Part shown: in pieces, positions 58,085 through 64,000 of the stretch
Layout: each line of letters begins with the position of its first letter
How positions within the stretch are numbered: the first letter of the stretch is position 1
Source: Trichobilharzia szidati
Lineage: Eukaryota; Platyhelminthes; Trematoda; Strigeidida; Schistosomatidae
Assembly (NCBI GenBank): GCA_944472155.2
Contig: OX235274.1
Coordinates: 32,734,052 to 32,798,051 of the forward strand
Reading direction: 5' to 3'
DNA: 64,000 nt
Position numbers and translations under genes: made by a program
The notes under the pieces: model-generated
Database searches by the model: none
Told to the model about the DNA's origin: nothing
The model's input: the letters and a program-made list of their open reading frames with translations, nothing else

Positions 58085-60195
58085 CATCCCATAACAAGAT
58101 CAAAACAGTATAGATTCAGTTGATAAGGATAGAAGGCTCTTGTGGCCTGTGTTAATCGTTGCAAAATATATCTCTGCAGAGATCTAACTTCTCTTTGAAA
58201 GTGTTCACCGATGGAGCTGTTACTACTGAATCAGGTAAGTAGTTCCAGTCGTTGACCACTCTATGAGGGAATCTAAATTCTGCACGTATTTTAATCGTCC
58301 TCGGTTTGAGCACCTTTTAGCGGTGACCCCGTAAATGTATCCTAGAAGGAGAGAAAAGTTTAGAAAGGTCAGTTCCTAAATCACCCTTAAGTATACGGTA
58401 AGTCGCCTCTCTTCCTTCCCAAGCTTACAACAATTCTAACCTATGCGTTGATAATGCCTTTTTATGGTAAATGAAAATTTTTTCTACCCACTATGTTCTT
58501 AAATAACGCTGGTCGTGCTTAAAAAGAGAGCTGGGTGCTGAATTAGGTCTTTTCGTTCTGAAGTAATGCTAGTCAGTGCTTAATATGTCCTCTAATGGCT
58601 GGAACAACGCTGATAAGGAAACCCAGTATGTTCTGATCTACTCCTGAAAATGCCTAGAAAAAGAACACGGTGCTGAATTAGTTCTAGTCATGCTGAAAAC
58701 CAGCACTGAGTTCTAGTCTGTGCCATTAAACAAACCATTTCAGAACAGATTCAGAATTTACTCACTATAGGATGCAAGAATTATTTCAGAATTACTGAGA
58801 TTTAATTCAGCATTATTGTAAGCTTGGGTTCGGTATGATAACGGAAAGAGATTTAGATGCTCCATCCTCTTATCATAAGGAAGGTGTGAGATACCACTAA
58901 CTAATTTCGTTCCTACTCTCTGTACTCTTTCCAGGATAGGTGCCTCCTTTTTGAAGCATGGACCCGCCGCTTGTACGCATTATCCTAGATGAGGCCTGGC
59001 ATATGTTGCGTAGAGCATTTGGAACATGCCCTCATCTAATTGTTTGAAAGCCCTACGGAGTGCCCATAGCATTCGAAAAGCCTTAGCTGCGGCTGCATTG
59101 CAATTTGCAGTTGTTTTCAAATCATTGCTGACAATGATTCCTAGGTCCTTCTGTTCGTTAACATCAGACAGTTCTGTGTCCCCTAGGGAGTACGACGTAT
59201 AAGACTTCTGACCTAAGTGCATTACTGCGCTTTTCCTAGAATTCATTTCCAAACTCCACAGGTTCGACCGCTCAGCTAATTTATCTAGATCAGTTTGTAG
59301 GGCCGACCTATCCTCGCTATTATTTACAGTTTTCCATATCTTAATGTCGTCTGCAAATAACAATGAAGATGAAGTAAGAATCCCTGGTAGCTCATTAACG
59401 TATAATAGGAATGGGAAGGGGCCTAATACAGTTCCCTGAGGCACTCCACTGGATACTGCTTTCCACCCTGATAGTACACCGTTAACTCTAACCTTCTGCC
59501 TTCTATCCATTAGGTAATCCCTAAACCACTCACATAGGTATTGGTCTAGTCCGAAACCTCTAAGTTTACTAAGGAGACCTAAGTGGGATACTTTGTCGAA
59601 TGCCTTGCTAAGATCAATAAAAACCACGTCCAACAGAAGGTTTTTATCTCTGGCCTCGACTCAATCTTCCCTAGCTAACAGTAAGTCTGTCAAGCAGGAT
59701 CGTCCTTGTCGGAATCCATGCTGTTCAACTGCCAGTAAGCCATGTGTTTCAACGTAAGCTAATAGCTGATCCCTTATAACAGTTTCCATTACCTTTGCTA
59801 TAATGCATGTCAGACTTACCGGCCTGTAGTTAGATACCAATTGCCTGTCCCCCTCTTTGAATATAGGGCTTATAATGGCATCCTTCCAGTCCCTGGGTAG
59901 CTTAGCCTGAGTCAGTGACATTTCGAAAATCTCCGCAAGCGGAATATATATTATATCCGCCAAGGAAATTAACAATTTAGGGTGAAGTCCGTCAGGCCCA
60001 GGTGATTTACCTGGCTTCAGTTTAGACAGTAGTTTGAGGACTTTTGTGTGCTCTACCACAATTGAGGGCATCTGAGTGGCGATGGCCGTAACCTCGCCAT
60101 ATCCCTGGGTGGTACTATCCGACGAGAAGACGTCACAGAAGTATTCGGAGAGGCTTACAGCCTTTCCTTCGTCTGACTCAGCCGTGAGGTTTATA
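58085..60195 (-). mobile_element. CR1-like non-LTR retrotransposon, RT and C-terminus, nearly intact frame
   Basis: The minus strand encodes a linker with LKLLSKLKPGKSPGPDGLHP (about 60,035-59,975), YRPVSLTCIIAKVMETVI, EQHGFRQGRSCLTDLL, VVFIDLSKAFDKVSHLGLL, SSGVPQGTVLGPFPFLLYVN and LLFADDIKIW (catalytic Phe-Ala-Asp-Asp, about 59,370-59,340). The C-terminal part ends RFPHRVVNDWNYLPDSVV (about 58,275-58,220). Breaks are one in-frame TGA at about 59,660, a stop at about 58,980, and a MITE-like insertion at 58,418-58,828. The endonuclease is missing (5' truncation near 60,195). It lies just upstream of the UBA6-like start. Confidence 0.85.
58418..58828. mobile_element. MITE-like element, 411 bp, inside the CR1 copy
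   Basis: Perfect terminal inverted repeats of 13 bp: CCCAAGCTTACAA at 58,418-58,430 and its complement TTGTAAGCTTGGG at 58,816-58,828. Similarity continues inward a few bases. TT stands on both flanks. Removing the element and one TT joins the surrounding CR1 frame cleanly, so the ends are well placed. The interior has short repeated phrases such as GCTGAATTAG(G/T)TCT and no coding capacity. Confidence 0.8.
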
Positions 60196-61581
60196 CCAAC
60201 CAAATACACAAATGTATATACGTGAAAAAAAAGCGTAAATACCGAACAAAACACAAACTGTGAATAATTTGAACAACACTTCAACTAAATAAATCAGTTA
60301 AAGTGAACTAAAAAGCTTCTGATGTGGTTTAAACAACAAAAGCAGAATTTACTTCACAAAGTAAAAAATGCCACTATCCTTTTTCAAAGCGCGCGCGTCA
60401 CTTATGTATATGTAGGTAAACCTACATTTACTGTTTTCCTGTCACGAAGATCGGTAAGCAGTGTAATACATGTAGGCTACATGTTTTTAGTTGAAATAAA
60501 CTGGGTCTCCATTCCCTTTCAGGATTAATCTTGAGTTCATTTGGAATAAGCTAGTTGACCACATCAGTATTGCGAGAATACAGTGAAAGTAAGTAAACAC
60601 CTGCTTCATAAGATTAAGTGATACATTTAATTGATATGATTGTATAATAAGTAGTTGTCTATCTAAGTTAATGATGAATTCGTTGTGATAATAATACCTA
60701 TTATTGCTTTTATAGTCACTATGAACATGAACGTTATTATTATTAATGCTGTCAGAACTCGTATTTTTTGTCATAAAGCTGTTGTCACTTTTGTTAAAAT
60801 CTTTGATCAAGCTTTGGAAACTATTGCATAACTTGTCGTTAAATAATTTTTCATTTCATGATGCTTCGATGGACCTACTAGATATCGACCGACGATAAAT
60901 TGTGAAGTCCCTTGAGTTTAGTGAAAACTATTTAGCTACTTATATATATTGTTTGTGAAGTGATCACTTGTAAATGCTTATGAAGAAACATTTTTTATTC
61001 AGATCATACATGTACCACCTAAGTTAATAATGCTTTTCTCAAACCTTTTCAGGCCTATAGAGAAACATATATGTGCTGGTACGCAGATGGGACCTACTGA
61101 GTGACGGAGGACTACTCATGTGAATTATCTGTGCATCTCAAATCTAATTTTTGTTTAATAAACACTTTTTTAATGAATCTGTGTTCCTTCTGTTGTAACG
61201 CGATTGTGTTCCAGTGACGTTAGTAACACGTGCTAAGTTAGGAATTAAGGGCAAACTTTTAGGAGTAAATGCGGCGTCTGGGAAACTGTTGTTTACGCGA
61301 TTACATGAACAGATAGCAACGTACCGTGTTCTGTAGCTGCGAACCGTAGGTATTCTAATGAAGTATAATTGTATTTCAACAGTAGGCATTCTGTTTTTAA
61401 TTATTACGATAACCGTAGTTGCACTGAGTTATAAATCTAACAGTATGGGTACATTATTCCCATCTTGGTTTATTACGGTAAGTAGAAATCGCAAGCTCAC
61501 TATCTCAGGTAGATTTACTTTTAACCTTGTTTGACTATGAATCCGAAGTCAATTAATAGGTTCCTACTAAGACATGTTTAA
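60196..61581. other. Intergenic AT-rich DNA, no gene recognised
   Basis: About 1.4 kb without a supported gene or a match to the repeats described here. Confidence 0.4.
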
Positions 61582-61776
61582 GTGCGTCGGTGGCACAGTG
61601 GTTAGGATTCTCACCGACCATGCACATGGTCCGGGGTTCGATCCCCTGCCGGCGCACACCCGATATCTATGGTCGGCCTGTAAATTTGGGCTACCGATAT
61701 CGCATGCTGAAAATTCCATACTTGTACTGAAAATACGGTGTGGAATCAAGCTGTAATCAAAAATAAAATAAAATAA
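61582..61776 (+). mobile_element. tRNA-derived SINE (family 1), near-complete
   Basis: Begins GTGCGTCGGTGGCACAGTGG, has B box GGGTTCGATCCCC, body GATATCTATGGTCGGCCTG and the same tail, ending in (AAATAAA)n. More than 90 percent like the copy at 55,024 by eye. Confidence 0.85.
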
Positions 61777-62984
61777 GACGATATATAACTAAGCGCTTAT
61801 AACCTCAGTGTTTTCTTTTACAAGTGGACGCAGTAACTTCATTACAGCACGACATAGTCTTTTTATCAATAAGCCTCTCCAAATATCTAATTTTACCTAG
61901 CATTTTTAAGATAACGTCATATACTCCGTACCTCACAAGTTACGCAAAGGCTAGAAATCAGCTTTATCAAGTAGAATATACAAACGAATAACGAGGAATA
62001 CATTTATTAATGAATAAACATGTAATACATAATCAACAACACGGCAGATATCTTTTTCTTTATATCGCCCAAATCCATGAAATTCCCGAAAGTAGATATT
62101 ATCTGAAAAAGAACAAGGGAATTCTTCCCTGTTTAGTTAGACAGGATGGGTTGAGGGTACACAGTTAGGCATCCATGCCATCTGAAAGGTTTACCTGTTC
62201 GCGTATGGACCCTAGTTAATCGAGCATTCATCTTTGCTTAATAAAGTGACATACAAGCACCATAAATATTATCGTTTGGACCATCCCATATCACTATATC
62301 CTCCCATTTGCATCATAAGTGAATACAACAGTCACTTTTATTTTGTTCTATATTTAAAACTAATATTATTCTCTTCTTGGATCTTCTGGTTAGACTTAAT
62401 GACTGAACGTTTGTAGGGGATCAAAGAAGTTTTTCAACTCAGCTGAACCTCCACCTATTAATCTGTCAGTCCGTGCGGACTGAAACACATGGTGGTCAAG
62501 ATAATTTCCAAGGGACAAGACCTTGGGCGCTTCGATGTGGTGTGGTTACCTACTTATAAAGTCTCTGCTAATTATCGTTAACAAATACATCTTTCAGCAG
62601 TCGTAAGAAGTATATACCTGCTAGTTGGCATGGTGTCCAGGACAGCCTGGCCAACACGTTAGGTAAGCCAGGCCAAGGAGTCAGCAGGTAGTGGATAGAG
62701 CCCAGGTCTAGCAAGATTGAAAGCCACGCAGCAACAGTGAGCGCTGCACTTAGTCGAAACCAAATGAAAGTGAGTCCAAAGTCATTCAGTCAACCTAAAC
62801 AACTGGCTTCCTAGAATCATAGAAGTGATTCTTGCTAGCATACACCATCAATCAAGATTCAGGATCATATTTAGTAAGCGACTCTTCCATCAAATAATCA
62901 CCAAAATCATCGGCCTACAACGCATCGCAAAGGACAGTTTTGAAAGCACAATGGTGAACAAGTGAAGAGGGGAAAGTTAGTCGA
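61777..62984. other. No gene recognised
   Basis: About 1.2 kb of non-coding-looking DNA. The stretch 62,580-62,960 is richer in GC (for example AGGCCAAGG, CAGCAGGTAG) and may be repeat-derived, but no family was identified. Confidence 0.35.
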
Positions 62985-64000
62985 ACACACGGAAAAGCAT
63001 TCATCATTCGGTATCGTTTAACACATAGAAAAGAGCCTTAAAATCATGAAGAAATAGTCCACACTTGGTTATTAGTCTCATCCTTCTGAATCCTTTTATG
63101 TCTAAGCACCTCGACTTAAGCCCTGCTATGATTACGCTTTCAGATGAACAGTTATTTTGAATCTCCACAACACGGAGATTCTGAGTGCTCGTACTACATC
63201 CACACAGAACACGTGAAAGTTGTTTGCCTATCGTTCTATGAAGCAACATAATACTGTCATTCACCAACCTTTTTCACTGCTCCTTCTTCCCATTGGATTT
63301 GCTATACGAGACTAAAATTAGTTCCTTCATTTTTTGTGCATTCTCTACTAAACAATAGTTGGTGGCTGCAAACTGGTTTTGTTGTACACAGTACGCTCAC
63401 CTATAGCCACTCACCAGGAATTTATCTATATATAATTTTCGGTCTACGATAAACCAGTGACAATCTGAAACTCTCTTGCAGTGTCTCGCCTTAAAGCTCT
63501 ATCGAGACTGTGATTCATGCGCATACTGGACAGATATTTCAGGACCATTAAAATCAGTAATTAATCCGTAAACACTTATTCCTAGACTTACAGATTGAGA
63601 CTTTATATGACAAACTCCTTGTTGTTAGGTATTGACTTCTCTGCGTATCTCTCGTTCGCAATGCAAGTGCTATGGATTTTATAATACTAGAGGATGCCTG
63701 TCCGTTTGACTGCCTTCATTTCCTATGTTAGAAGAGCGACTGATGCACTCATACTGGGCTTAGAATTCCAACCTGATACATGATGAAAATTGAATACTGG
63801 GACAGCAGGTAGAACATTAGCAATTTGAAGAAGAAACTGTCTGAAGAAGTGCCAATAGTGGGCTATCCAACACCATGTTGGTGTGATAGAACTTTACCTG
63901 GCTGAGGCCGGCAAACAGGTGTTTACTAACCCGATTCAGCGTGTCTTGGAACAAAACAAATGGAGGAGGAAGCTGGTTGGAGAAACAGATAATTTCAGTA
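62985..64000 (-). repeat. Inverted repeat, right arm (runs off window)
   Basis: Reverse-complement match to 51,591-53,150 without the CR1 insertion. Begins at ACACGGAAAAGCATTCATCA, which mirrors the last bases before the gap. The window ends within the match, so the true arm is longer. Confidence 0.8.

Noticed and set aside
1..64000. CRISPR array, operons, riboswitches, bacterial mobile elements
   Set aside because: No regularly spaced repeats with unique spacers and no bacterial gene organisation; the DNA is eukaryotic.

Overview
The window looks like nuclear DNA from a digenean flatworm, most likely a schistosome. The reasons are AT-rich intron-bearing DNA, dense CR1/Jockey-like, RTE-like, Penelope-like, Ty3/gypsy (CsRn1-type) and BEL/Pao-like retroelements, tRNA-derived SINEs, a host gene with 33- and 36-bp introns near its 5' end, and a secreted-peptide gene cut into very small exons in the style of schistosome micro-exon genes (MEGs). 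No bacterial or organellar gene organisation is visible.

Layout. 0.6-2.6 kb: BEL/Pao-like gag remnant on the minus strand. 2.7-4.2 kb: imperfect inverted repeat. 4.25-12.7 kb: first copy of a duplicated unit carrying MEG-like gene A (7434-11698, plus). 12.7-18.7 kb: retroelement debris (Penelope, SINE with a possible decayed hammerhead, Ty3 integrase with an LTR, RTE tail). 18.7-23.7 kb: a second duplicated block (B). 23.3-27.5 kb: degenerate CsRn1-type Ty3 element with 5' LTR and primer-binding site, cut off by an RTE (to 28.6 kb). 29.6-30.8 kb: Penelope and RTE fragments. 31.8-33.15 kb: large palindrome. 32.4-40.3 kb: second copy of the MEG unit with gene B (35053-39279, plus), about 27.6 kb from gene A. 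40.3-42.1 kb: RTE copy with an inverted 5' part, then a SINE with an RTE-like tail. 42.1-46.36 kb: second copy of block B, ending in a solo LTR at the same insertion site as the 23.3-kb element. 46.4-50.7 kb: an older Ty3 element interrupted by other elements, including a CR1-like copy with a 484-codon open frame. 51.6-53.15 and 63.0-64.0 kb: inverted repeat arms. 53,151-53,650: assembly gap. 53.65-54.8 kb: RTE-like remnant. 56.85-57.81 kb: first four coding exons of a ubiquitin-activating enzyme E1 (UBA6-like), minus strand. 58.1-60.2 kb: CR1-like element carrying a MITE-like insertion. Four tRNA-headed SINE copies of one family are scattered through the window.

The main biology is a tandem pair of near-identical, MEG-like genes, each with TATA box, signal-peptide exon, tiny internal exons (17, 21 and 8 nt, plus an optional 17 nt), a C-terminal exon and an AATAAA signal. 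They sit in a segmental duplication whose two copies have gathered different transposons. The UBA6-like gene is an unrelated housekeeping gene. All exon structures are read by eye from splice signals, reading phase and comparison of the two copies. No transcript or database evidence was available.
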